This document shows positions 39,291 to 49,087 of a stretch of DNA of 64,000 nt, piece by piece. The position numbers were made by a program, and so were the translations under genes. The DNA comes from Archegozetes longisetosus (taxonomy: Eukaryota > Arthropoda > Arachnida > Sarcoptiformes > Trhypochthoniidae): NCBI GenBank assembly GCA_018873245.2, contig JAEMBT020000004.1, forward strand, positions 12,160,418 through 12,224,417, read 5' to 3'. The first letter of the stretch is position 1. Every line of letters starts with the position of its first letter. The notes beneath the pieces were generated by a model. It was given only the letters and a program-made list of their open reading frames with translations. It was not told the origin of the DNA and ran no database searches.

Positions 39291-39440
39291 ATATTTGTAG
39301 CCAATAATCGTATATATGTGGAGACGTGACGCGAATCCTGTGTCGGTCGAATGATAATCTGAATGATATGAATAAACAAATGAGTACAATAGGACGGATC
39401 AGTATTAGGACTCCATAATTCTTTATAGACAACTTGCAAT

Positions 39441-39715
39441 CAGTACTGTAACCAGGATTTGAACTCTGGTGGGGCTAAGACTAGGTTTTTTACTCACAGT
39501 GAAAAAGTTTTTAATCAAAATATTTTAAATCAATAGAATTTTTGTGTTACAATACTTTACAGCAAATGCATTGACAAATTGATCTAAATCTAAAGCTATA
39601 GCTATCTCTCTTATTGTCTTTTCATGTTTCATTACTCAAACATATCCACACAAAATTTACTGAAAATCTCTGGTGGGGTTACAGCCCCCTTAGCCCCCAT
39701 GTAGTTATGGCGACG
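39441..39715. mobile_element. hAT-like non-autonomous element (MITE) with 8-bp target duplication
   Basis: The element is flanked by CTTGCAAT at 39433-39440 and again at 39716-39723, an exact 8-bp direct repeat. The ends are decayed inverted repeats: left CAGTACTGTAACCAGG, right (complement) CGTCGCCATAACTACATGGG, both resembling a CAGTGGCGTAACTA-type terminus. Inside, CTCTGGTGGGG occurs twice in direct orientation (near 39463 and 39668). There is no coding capacity. It lies about 150 bp from the hexokinase pseudogene. Confidence 0.75.
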
Positions 39716-39723
39716 CTTGCAAT

Positions 39724-40160
39724 AAAAACTATTTGATAATGATTTTTCATCAGAAGTCTATTTTTAAATCATAAGTACTCGTTTGTAAGCACTTCAAACT
39801 TAGATCGATAATGAAAGGAAAGCTTTATTTTTAAAAATTCTATCCTGTTTGTCATTCGGCGAGAAATTAATACCTTTTGCTTAAACTTATGATAAAACCT
39901 ATTCGATTCAACTAAATATAGTATTTATTAAAATTGAAGTCAATTTTACAAAGATTTAGAAACTTTGTCAAGCTTAAGATTCAACAATAAATACTAACAA
40001 AAATGCTTTAGGAAACCTCTGACATGCAATTACGTTATTTATAGACACATATGTAAACAATTTTCAAATTTAAAAGTTAATAAAACACGTGTCTGCTGTT
40101 TGTTTTTACTCAAATGATAGTTTGATTTTTATTTTGTGTTTCATAAACAATTGCCAACAG
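39724..40160. other. Upstream region of SMYD3
   Basis: AT-rich sequence between the MITE and the SMYD3 start. No promoter motif was convincing. Confidence 0.4.
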
Positions 40161-41310
40161 ATGTCTTATTCTTGTGGTGAATGCATTACCTCGTGCCAAC
40201 CATTTGCACACATTCTTAATGACAAACAGAAGTCCATTCGATGCGATTATTGCTTTAAATTAAAGTAAGTTTTCGTTGAAACACTCATTTTGTATAACTG
40301 TTGTCTCAATGAACAAATTATTATTTGTCTATATAACTAGTGACTCACTGAAGAAGTGCTCGAATTGCAAATCGATGTTCTATTGTAACAGTAAATGTCA
40401 AAGAAATGATTGGAAAGAGTGTCATAAAAATGAGTGCAAACTATATGAAAATAATTATGGACAGTATCTGAATAGAGATTGCGATCGATTTTTGTTACGT
40501 CTATGGCTTCTAATCACTTACGACAAACAAAAATCATTACTGAATCATAAATTACATAATGGACTGAATCGATGTTTCAACGATTTGATGACACATTACA
40601 ACGAAATTACAAATGACATAAAACGCATCAATTATTTTGACACGATTTGCGAACGTTTTAGTTGTTGTAATATTGATTTCGATTACGAAAATCTGTTGCA
40701 ACTATTTTGCAAGATTTGTATAAATTCTTTTTCAATACTGAACGAAGATCTAAATGAAATTGGAACTGCTATCTATATTTCTGCCTCCGTTTTCAATCAT
40801 TCGTGTGAACCAAACGCTGCGCCAGTTTTTAATGGTATTAGTTTACAGATAAGAGCTCTTAAAGAAATAAACTCTAATGAAGAAGTTTTCATCAATTATA
40901 TTGATTTGAAAATGAGTAGAACTGATCGTCAAATGAAACTTTACGAACAATACTATTTTAATTGCGATTGTCTCAAATGTACGACAGAATCAGATAAAAG
41001 TATTGATTATACTGCTGTCAAAAATTTCGATAAACAATTGGATGATATGATCAATAATGAGAGCGATTGGCATAAAAGCTGTTCGATTGGTATGCAATCG
41101 ATTCCGCTCTATAATCAAATTTATGGTGATTTTCATCCAGATTTTACCGTTCAATTAATGCGTGTTTTAAAGTTGAAAGTTTTAATAACTGATAACTTAG
41201 ATGATAGAAGTACTATTGAACTGATAAAGAAAACTGAGAGCTGCATCAAAATAACTCACGGAATTGAACATAATTTATATAAAATTTTCAAAGAAACGAT
41301 CGGCCTTTAG
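40161..41310 (+). CDS. SMYD3: SMYD3-like lysine methyltransferase (SET and MYND domains)
   Basis: SMYD proteins transfer methyl groups from S-adenosylmethionine to lysines of histones and other proteins. Exons 40161-40264 and 40341-41310 join in phase (AA|T) to 357 residues. The MYND zinc finger runs from CDYC through CSNC, FYCNSKCQ and WKECHKNEC, crossing the splice. The SET part has NEIGTAIYISASVFNHSCEP, with the conserved NHSC, then NEEVFINYIDL, and a post-SET FNCDCLKC. A C-terminal ITHGIEHNLYKIF matches the SMYD3 VTHGREHSL helix, and FNGISLQIRAL matches FNGPHLLLRAV, which is why I choose SMYD3 over SMYD1 or SMYD2. It is shorter than human SMYD3 (428), mainly in the C-terminal TPR-like part. 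The N-terminal half-SET segment before the MYND is short, so an earlier exon is possible. Confidence 0.88.
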
Positions 41311-42064
41311 TTGTATATTCAATAATCAGTTTACTTGTGAGTACCTCAGATGTTATGTATTTTAATGAGTAGAACTAATATTTTAGAGTCAATTTGTCTA
41401 TTGATGTCATAGATTTCTAAGTATTGATGTTTGTGATGAATCAATTTATCTGATGACTCATATAAGTGAATAGTAACCAACCTGTGAAGCAGGCAAAGGC
41501 AAAATGTGACGACTCATTAATTAAACTGAGAAGTAAGTTTGATTCCTTCTCTCTTTTGACTTAGTTTAATAAAAGTTATTCTATAGTTAATGTTTGTAAA
41601 TGCATTCATTAAATGCTAACCTGTAACATAACGTTTGATATATATTTCTCGTTGGAAATGAAGCCTCATCAATATAAAGTAAATTGTAACAAAAATCAAT
41701 TGCTAAAAATTCAAATTCCGATTAATCTGCTATTGGTTTTCCAATTTCTCGCTTTATTCGTCAAATCTGTGAGAAAACTTGAACGCGAACTTATAGCCTT
41801 TTATGTACTTTTATATTAGCTGATTCTGTTATTACAGTACAGAGTATTTGGTAGAATAAAGCACGATCTTATCTTAAAAAGTTTGGTCAGATTAATTGTG
41901 AACTAAAATGCACGAATACTATCTTAATGACTGTTTGAATCGACCGAAAATGCACGCAACTAATAGATAAAATGAGCAAAATTAAATCCACTGCAAATAA
42001 TTTGGTTTGACAATTTCATAGTAACAAGTGATCAGATCAATTTTCTCAAAGGTTCATATAGTTA

Positions 42065-42208
42065 ACCTGGAATACTATTGATACTGATATTAGCAAAGCG
42101 TTTGGCTGTTCACTTCACGACTGTTCAGGTTCTTTTGAAGAGCTCTTTTCTCAATTTACCAATAAGACAACATCTGACGCGTCCAACGAATGCAATGCTT
42201 TCGAAGTG
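42065..42208 (+). pseudogene. Possible exon relic
   Basis: An open frame contains SKAFGCSLHDCSGSFEELFS and ends at GAAGTG|GTAATT, a usable donor. No start or partner exon was found. The family is not recognised. Confidence 0.25.
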
Positions 42209-42869
42209 GTAATTTGTTGAATTTGCAAATAAATTGAAAACTTGCTACGTCATTCGTATTTTAGTTTAGAATAAGTTGAAACGCAAAGTAATCCTCGAAT
42301 ACTACTTTCACAAATTGTTCCGATTCTAGCTCTGATTCGACTTCAAACACTAATCTACTTTTTGAATCTTCTTTTAGTTACAAGTTCTTGTGAACGAGAT
42401 TCGCTGATCCTGGTCTTAGCATCAGAAATGTGGTCGGCATTTGTTGATCCGAACAGAACTTACTAACGTAGATCTCACTCACTCCAACTTTCATTTGCAT
42501 CCGATCGATCCCCAAATTTCGCGGCATATTTTCGACTATTTCGGGATCGCATTCATAAGTCTTTTAATGCGTTTAGATCTTCGTGTCGTGGCTCAGGTTC
42601 GCGAAAAATTTGGTACTTTATGTCCAAAATTTCAAGGACAGAGGATGGCGTCTTGGTACTTTTTCGGTTTGATGCTAAATTTGGCACCACACCAGTCTCA
42701 AAGTTCTCCTTTTGTTAAGCGCATTCGCATCGATATCTGGCTTCTAATTCGTCTATATTTCCAAAACGAGCGTCATTCGGACCCACAAATCTTTATATTT
42801 TTCTACTCAAGTGGTCTATTGATCATAAGAATAACATAATGAATACAACTGAAGCCGTTATCCAAATTC

Positions 42870-43184
42870 AAAAGCTTTTTCGCCTCTTCTACCGCATCTC
42901 CTACGGAAAATAACAGACTTTGCAGACTTGCAATACATTCAACCGAATATCTCAGTTGGAGGGATGATTATTTTGTAGTACATCTTTAGCTGACTTGAAG
43001 CACAGCCGGAGTCATCGCTTTTGAGTGAGATGTCCTTTAAAAGTTTGATAACTTCGACCGTACACTCAAAGCCGAACATTGCAGCTCTTGGAATCGCACT
43101 CATTAGTACTCCTGGATCAAGTTCAATTATCGAATCTACAACTTCAGTTTTCTTTGGCTCTTAAGGTTTCTTTTTGGGTGCCAT
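42870..43184 (-). pseudogene. Decayed coding remnant of unknown family
   Basis: From an ATG at 43184 the sequence reads MAPKKKP, a stop, then KKTEVVDSIIELDPGVLMSA and AAMFGFECTVEVIKLLKDI, later LQSLLFSVGDAVEEAKKLLN in another frame. The helical, Leu-rich pattern could be an armadillo or HEAT-like protein, but that is a guess. At least one stop and one frame change break it. Confidence 0.4.
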
Positions 43185-43583
43185 TGTCTTTGATTTGCTT
43201 TGTTTATAATAAGGCATTAATGGGTCGAATAACGGACTTTTGTTTATTTATAACTGCAGTATTACTGTATTGCATCCAACAATAGTTTGTATTCTCTTTG
43301 ATTAAGTTCCACATTTATTTATTCAAAGTGTCTCGTATATTAATAATATCCGATGTGATCAGCTATTTTTTTCGTTATTTTAAGGAGCTATTATTGACCG
43401 TTGCGTGCAGTTTTAATGAGTCAGCTTTTAAATAATGAACTGCTAGTACAAAACTAAAGAATGCACGAGCTTCACGGTATGTCACTCATTAGAATCCGGA
43501 ATATTAGAAGTATTGGTTCTAGAGCTTTTGGTTTTCCAATCGAATGATTCAGTTTATAAAAAAACAACCTCCGGCCTTCACTA

Positions 43584-44303
43584 ATGATTTTAATTGATAC
43601 AATTAGTAATGCAATAAAACTGAAAGGAATGCTATCACTAGAAAGTAATGAGAAAAAGAGGAATGTTTTGTACAATTCAAAGCTCAGTTGTCGTATCTGT
43701 TTTGAGGGCAAATCAAATGGTCATCTGATATCTGCGTGTAGTTGTAGAGGCACTTTGGGACTCGTTCACAAACATTGTATTGAAAAGTGGCTTCAAGTGA
43801 AGGCAATTGACAAATGCGAATTGTGTAATACTAAACTAGAAGTGAAGAAAGTCAAAAAAGATTTGAAAGATTGGATCGAACAAGGAGATGACATCAATAG
43901 TCGCTACTTTGCTATCGATTTGATTTGTTTTTTGATATTGACTCCAATTGCTTGTTTCAGTTCCTATTTATGTATTTCTGGTGCTGTTTATTATTCTGAA
44001 TCAAAATATGACACTTTATCGCTAATTGCTTTAGTACTTTTGCTCTGTTCGTCGTTCACTCTTTGGATTTGTGTTTGCGTTCAGCATCACAGAACTGCTT
44101 ATCGCGAGTGGAGGCTTAATAATTACAAAATTATTCTTATGGACAAAAACAAATCTCTCGAATACAGTGTAACCAATGGTTCTCATAGGGCTCGCAATGG
44201 AAATGTTGTCGATTGCTTGTGTTGGCGTCTGGGAAACTACCTCCAAGTGCTACAACCCTTTGCTGCAAGTGCCAACGCAAGCAACCCATTACTTCATATT
44301 TAG
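43584..44303 (+). CDS. MARCHF2: MARCH2/3-like membrane-bound RING-CH E3 ubiquitin ligase
   Basis: MARCH proteins ubiquitinate membrane cargo and direct its endocytosis and lysosomal sorting. The single exon encodes 239 residues. The RING-CH (C4HC3) finger uses C36, C39, C52, C54, H62, C65, C78 and C81, with the typical SCRGTLGLVHKHCIEKWL core. Two hydrophobic spans follow (about 113-137 and 146-166), then TAYREWRLNNYKIILM, the conserved MARCH2/3 segment after the second span. Both termini would face the cytosol. MARCH2 and MARCH3 cannot be told apart by eye. Only 43584 gives an in-frame ATG upstream of the finger with no intron needed. MARCH ligases and the LAMP proteins nearby share the endolysosomal route, but linkage is not evidence of a joint role. 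Confidence 0.92.
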   Translation: MILIDTISNAIKLKGMLSLESNEKKRNVLYNSKLSCRICFEGKSNGHLISACSCRGTLGLVHKHCIEKWLQVKAIDKCELCNTKLEVKKVKKDLKDWIEQGDDINSRYFAIDLICFLILTPIACFSSYLCISGAVYYSESKYDTLSLIALVLLLCSSFTLWICVCVQHHRTAYREWRLNNYKIILMDKNKSLEYSVTNGSHRARNGNVVDCLCWRLGNYLQVLQPFAASANASNPLLHI

Positions 44304-44582
44304 ACATAGTTGATCACTTAGCTTTTAGTGTGAGAATAAAACATTTTATTCATTACCTAGTATGATTTTGTTGAACATTTTTGTTCACAACAAAATTTAT
44401 TTTTTATTTTATCGAATGTTTCAAAGAAGGAATGCAATAAAACCTTTACTATATAGTATCTCAAATATTATTAAACAAACTAATATAGAGAACTATTAAA
44501 CATTTAGAATGATTTAACTGCAATAATAATTATACTTGAATTTGTAAAAATGCCCGTTCACACCATCTTATCCTCAATATTT

Positions 44583-44825
44583 GAATGCGTTAGTCTCTAA
44601 GTAGTCTCTCTTCAAAGCTTACAAAACTTAGGAAAGACTTACATGAGAGCAAATTTTATCAGTGAGTAATTACAGTCTAAAAAATATTTGACGATAAGCA
44701 TTAATAATGAATCTCTGGTTACATTATTAATGATTCATTATTAATCGTAAGGAAGTTTCATATTAGTTAAGCGCTTTATAGATCTTGGTAGAGAAATAGA
44801 AGCTACAAAGAGACTAACGCATTCG
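44583..44825. repeat. Foldback element 3 (about 243 bp)
   Basis: The outer ends are inverted copies, GAATGCGTTAGTCTCT at 44583 and AGAGACTAACGCATTC ending at 44825. The centre also pairs, ATTAATAATGAATC near 44700 with GATTCATTATTAAT near 44730. Intervening arm sequence is only partly complementary. No coding frame. It lies in the 3' flank of the MARCH gene. No target duplication is clear. Confidence 0.75.
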
Positions 44826-45262
44826 TTTCGACTGTTTCCACCCCAATCAGACATTAGCTCAAAGGAGGTTTCATTTCTTAACATCAGATAGTTTTGTAAA
44901 AAAGTATTGATTCGACATTCAATATTGTTTAATGAGTGAACAATCGCTCAAATTTATTAAGTCATTTTTAAAGAATTTTAAAATGACGAGTCCATTTGAA
45001 AACGCAAAATTTAAAGACTTAATTAAGATCTGGAGAATAAACTTGTCAAATTAAATAACATTAAACTTTGTCAGTACTTACAATATTCTAATATTTTGAT
45101 CAATTTGAAAAAGGAATTTGATTTCTATTAAAATTAAAAATTGAATGTAAATACATTTAAAAAGGCTTTAGGTATCATCACTACAATAGCTGATAATTGG
45201 ATCAAAAAATAATTGCGATGAATAAACGTTTGAATGTGCGAAATGTTTGAAAAAATAAACTT
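44826..45262. other. Intergenic between foldback element 3 and the Rho GTPase 3' end
   Basis: AT-rich, nothing recognised. Confidence 0.5.
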
Positions 45263-46175
45263 TTATAATAAGAGACAAGATCGTTGAACCGGCGGATTGA
45301 TAACTCCACGAACAGCGTCTTTAAATACCTATTTATCAAACAAGTGAGAGTCAATATTGAATTTAGAAGTTTTCACTTGAATACCTCAGTTACGCCAATC
45401 ATAGTTTTCGCGGAACATTCGACATATTTAATTGCCTTAATTTTGTTTGCCAACTTTTTACCCATAGATTTAGTGACATATTCTTTAGTTACACTGCTAT
45501 CGGTTATGTTATTTACTCCGCTACCGGGTCGAAGATCTGTTTTTGTTCCTACGAGAATGTACGGAGCTTTAGGACAATGATGTTTAACTTCTGGTTGCCA
45601 TTTGGCAGTTATGTTTTGATATGAATGGATATTATCAACACTAAAGCAAAGGAGAAAGACATCAGCCTGGAGGAGTATACAAATCAAATGTTCGCCATTA
45701 GTTTGATTGCACTCTCATTTTGAGTGAGCGCTTCAAATACAGATACATTTAAAAGTAAATTTACTCTAATTTAATAATAGTATGTTAAACAAACCCCGGG
45801 GTATGATAAGGGCCTCAGTCTTTCGTAGTCTTCTTGCCCAGCTGTATCCCAAAGAGTTAAATTAACATTAGTTCCGTCACATTCTAGACTTCCCGCGTAG
45901 TTCTCAAATCTACAATTGATTTGTTTTTTAGAGTTTAGATGCATTAGAGCCAAAGTTTAAATAATAAAACACGAAATAAATAAACAAGACTTAAAGCATA
46001 AACAAAGTTATGTAAAGCTAAATAAATAGTCATACACCGTTGGAATGTATTCTCCATTTGGGAATCTTCCAGTTGTGTAAGATATTAATAGGCAAGTCTT
46101 GCCAACAGTTCCATCGCCAACCACTACAACTTTGATCGGACGACTCACAGAACCACAGCTTGAATTAGTTGTCAT
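45263..46175 (-). CDS. Rho-family small GTPase (Rac/RhoL-like), four exons
   Basis: Rho GTPases switch actin and polarity pathways. Exons 46036-46175, 45795-45909, 45385-45666 and 45263-45328 join in phase to 200 residues. Motifs in order: P-loop GDGTVGKT, switch I with YIPTVFENY, switch [21 protein letters not shown], the base-recognition GTKTDL and ECSAKT, and a C-terminal CLLL, a CAAX box of the geranylgeranylated type. The last exon is needed: without removal of the 56-bp intron, translation stops three codons after the donor and the lipid anchor is lost. Before switch I there is one extra residue (FPNGEYIP against the usual FPGEYIP), and after GTKTDL an insert of several residues ([12 protein letters not shown]). 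The hypervariable tail is short and little charged. It could be an arthropod Mtl, RhoL or diverged Rac; I leave the symbol open. Confidence 0.9.
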
Positions 46176-46646
46176 TACCACTAAAATGTTTGATCACTAG
46201 TTTTGAAGAGACATTAAATATCGTAAAAATACTCACTCGTATAATAAGTATGACAAGAAAACAATTGTCAGTTATATAAATATTATAGTTTGAAATGAGA
46301 TACGCCTTTGAATAAAGTTTAGTGCAGTCTTACAGTCCTCTAGTAGACAATCTAATATACATAAAGCACTTTTAATATGAATGTAGATGTTTTTCTCTCG
46401 ATTACATTCACATTAAATAAGCGCATATAATAGTAACTTCCTTTTCAACATGAACTCAAGCTCTCAGTGCACTTTTTCCGTTACTAAATTACACCAAATG
46501 TTTATTGTATAACATATTGAAAACTATCACTACTACTCCTTGTTCTCTATGCTCTCATTCGAAGGGAAACTATGAATCATTGAGTGAGAAATCGAGATGA
46601 GACACAGGATGACTGCTAGTATTAGATTCTGGATAAAGATTTGATA

Positions 46647-46695
46647 GAGAGGGCAAGAGTGAGCAAGAGTGAGTGAGTGAGTGTGAGTGGGAGTC
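46647..46695. repeat. GAGT/GTGA microsatellite
   Basis: Repeated AGAGTGAG and GTGAGTGA units lie upstream of the Rho GTPase start (minus strand). Confidence 0.7.
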
Positions 46696-47161
46696 GCGGA
46701 GGCACCACAATTAAACTTTCAGGATAGTGTTTCATTGCAAAATATCTCTCACAGTGTCTATCATTTACGGTCTCTCATAAACTTTTATGGTTATTAACCC
46801 CTTATTAATCTACGAGAGGGTCTATAATATTAGTTCAAAGTTATTGTATATTTTGGTCTATTTTTTAGCTTAACTCTCATTAACCAATTATGTCTTTTTA
46901 TTATGTTCAATGTCATCCTGCTATCTTTGGTATATTGTCCAATAAATATTGTTTATTTTATTGGCAAAAATTATATCCACTTTAAAGTCTGGTCCAATCA
47001 AACTTGGTTTGTTAGTATCAGTTTGAATTTTATTTATATATCTACTCAAAGTTTACTTATAAAAAGATTCTATTAAACAACTTGGCATATAATTTCCTTA
47101 TTTTTTATAAATATTGTAAAGTAAACATTTAAAGCTAATTAAATGATAAAAAGATAAGTTA

Positions 47162-47227
47162 TCTTTCTCCTTGCTATCCCTTCTCCCTCCCTTCCCCCCT
47201 CTCTCTCCCTCCCTCCCTCTTTCTCTA
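47162..47227. repeat. Polypyrimidine tract (CCCT/TC)n
   Basis: About 65 bases are almost pure C/T on the plus strand, with CCCTCCCTTCCCCCC and CTCCCTCCCTCCC. This is unusual in DNA this rich in A and T. Confidence 0.8.
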
Positions 47228-49087
47228 ACTGTGTATAACTAAGCGGTGGTATTGATGTTAGCGTTAAATAATAAGTTATATATAAAGATTATTTCTATTT
47301 ACAAGAACTTATTATCTATTGGTATTTATAACGATTCGTTGCTATTGTAATCTATTTCTCCATTGATGAAAGAGCACATGATAAAAGAAAGAGATATTTT
47401 GCTCGATAAGCTCTCAATAGTGAATTTGTTTGCAGTTGACATGTGAACCTTAGATACGTGTGTCCCGCTATTCTTGAATTAGCTGTCAAATTCTATGTTA
47501 ACTTACAATACAATATCTTCTGCACTTTGATATTGCAGTGGACCGTCAAGTTTAACCTTAAACTTGATAACAGCCCAAACTTTATATAGGGATGTGATTC
47601 ACCAAACTGTGGATATTGTAATATCCGGTTGTGAGTTATCATTGAGTTTGTTTCCACATAAAAGTCACGAATAAAAGAATAATCTTTGAAATGACAATAA
47701 ATCTATTGAGTTGAGCCTACATAAAAGCATTTTTCAAAAAGTTGATGCTCAATAGCTCTAAACAATACTCCATTCATAATTGTTTGTTGATCATTAGCCA
47801 GATTGCTCGAAAAGAAGTTTTGGTTTTAAATTAGTCTCAAAGTGGAAATCCTATTACCAGTTAATTATCTTTGTTCTTGATTTTCTGACATTTCATATGA
47901 ATTTAGAGCAGTATTGAAAATGAGCTGATTGTTTCTGAAATGATTTGCTCCATTTAATGGGCTGAGTCATGAAATTAAACTAAACAACTATAGACATAAT
48001 CCCTATAATAACAATTTGGATACTAATTCTTGTACCTGAGATCATTTCTACTGTAAGCAAACATTTTTAATTATTGTATTCGTATTCACTAAACTGTGAA
48101 AAATAGTTTGAGATGATATATAGTAGCAATTTACACTAACCTAGAAAAACAAATATCACAAAATCGTTAGTCAGTATTTCAGATTATCAACATATACTTT
48201 ATATTATGGGAACAGTTATATATATGGGCTCAAATTTAGAGTAGAAATAGGAGAACAAGTTCAATAACGTTCACCGCAATAAACGGTATGTATTTTCCAG
48301 TATTATTGCACAAAACCTAAAAACCACCTCCAATACAGATTCCGCATTGAAGCGGACCATCCAGTTTAGAGGCATGTCTTTTATATATTGACGTCGAGTA
48401 TTACTATTAAATCATTGAGACAATGCTCGTCATGCTCTAAACTTAATGCGTAAGTTATATCGTAGTTTGTATTGTGAGTTCGACCTGATTCTTATATCTA
48501 ACGTTCTTCAAGTTTTTATTGTTCAATTCAAATAATTTGTAATTCCGCGTTTAGTGACGACTGCTGACGCTGTAGTACCTGAGGAATCGGATTAACATTG
48601 AGTGGGATTTCAAAGTTTTTGTTTGTTGCATAACTCAGTGAAACACCAGTCCATCAAAGATTTTACAGTGAACAAAATGGTATTTTGAGTTTTTAGCTGG
48701 AATTGCTTTAAGGCCATGTAAATTGCTTTGTTCAATTCAGTTTCATTTAATAAGTCAGAAGAATAATAATTTATAACTGAGAAAAGAAAGGTTTCGTAGG
48801 CTTTGGTGCAGTGAAGTCGTGAGAAGAAAGCCTTGAAGCCAGAATTGTTATTATATAACTTTACGTCTCTGACTGTCACAAAGTTAGTGATGATGTTGTG
48901 ATTTTTGATTTGTTTTCCCTTAAATGCTTTTGCCTCCAGTAATCACAGCCATTGGCCTTCAGTTTATTCGGGATTTCCATAAATTTTGAATATCATATTG
49001 ACAACATCGTATTGTACTACGTTACTTCAGTCTGTTTGGTTGACTATTTTCTAGTAATATCATTCTACTTAAAACAAATATAAAACA

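Larger units (their letters stand above)
41311..43583. other. Intergenic with scraps of decayed coding sequence
   Basis: Between SMYD3 and the MARCH gene, two stretches read like protein but with stops and no complete exon chain: plus strand 42065-42208 and minus strand about 42870-43184. GC content is a little higher at 42440-43200. The plus-strand frame at 42441-42839 matches nothing I know. Confidence 0.4.
46176..49087. other. Intergenic between the Rho GTPase and the serpin
   Basis: AT-rich. It contains a GAGT-rich microsatellite (46647-46695), a strong pyrimidine tract (47162-47227), and a minus-strand frame at 48610-48879 (with NNNSGFKAFFSRLHC) that lacks an ATG and a family match. No gene is supportable. 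Confidence 0.5.

Noticed and set aside
42441-42839. 132-codon plus-strand frame between SMYD3 and MARCH
   Set aside because: No in-frame ATG start with family match; it is more likely the opposite strand of a decayed gene.
48610-48879. 89-codon minus-strand frame upstream of the serpin
   Set aside because: It starts without ATG and the upstream text is in another frame; no homology recognised.
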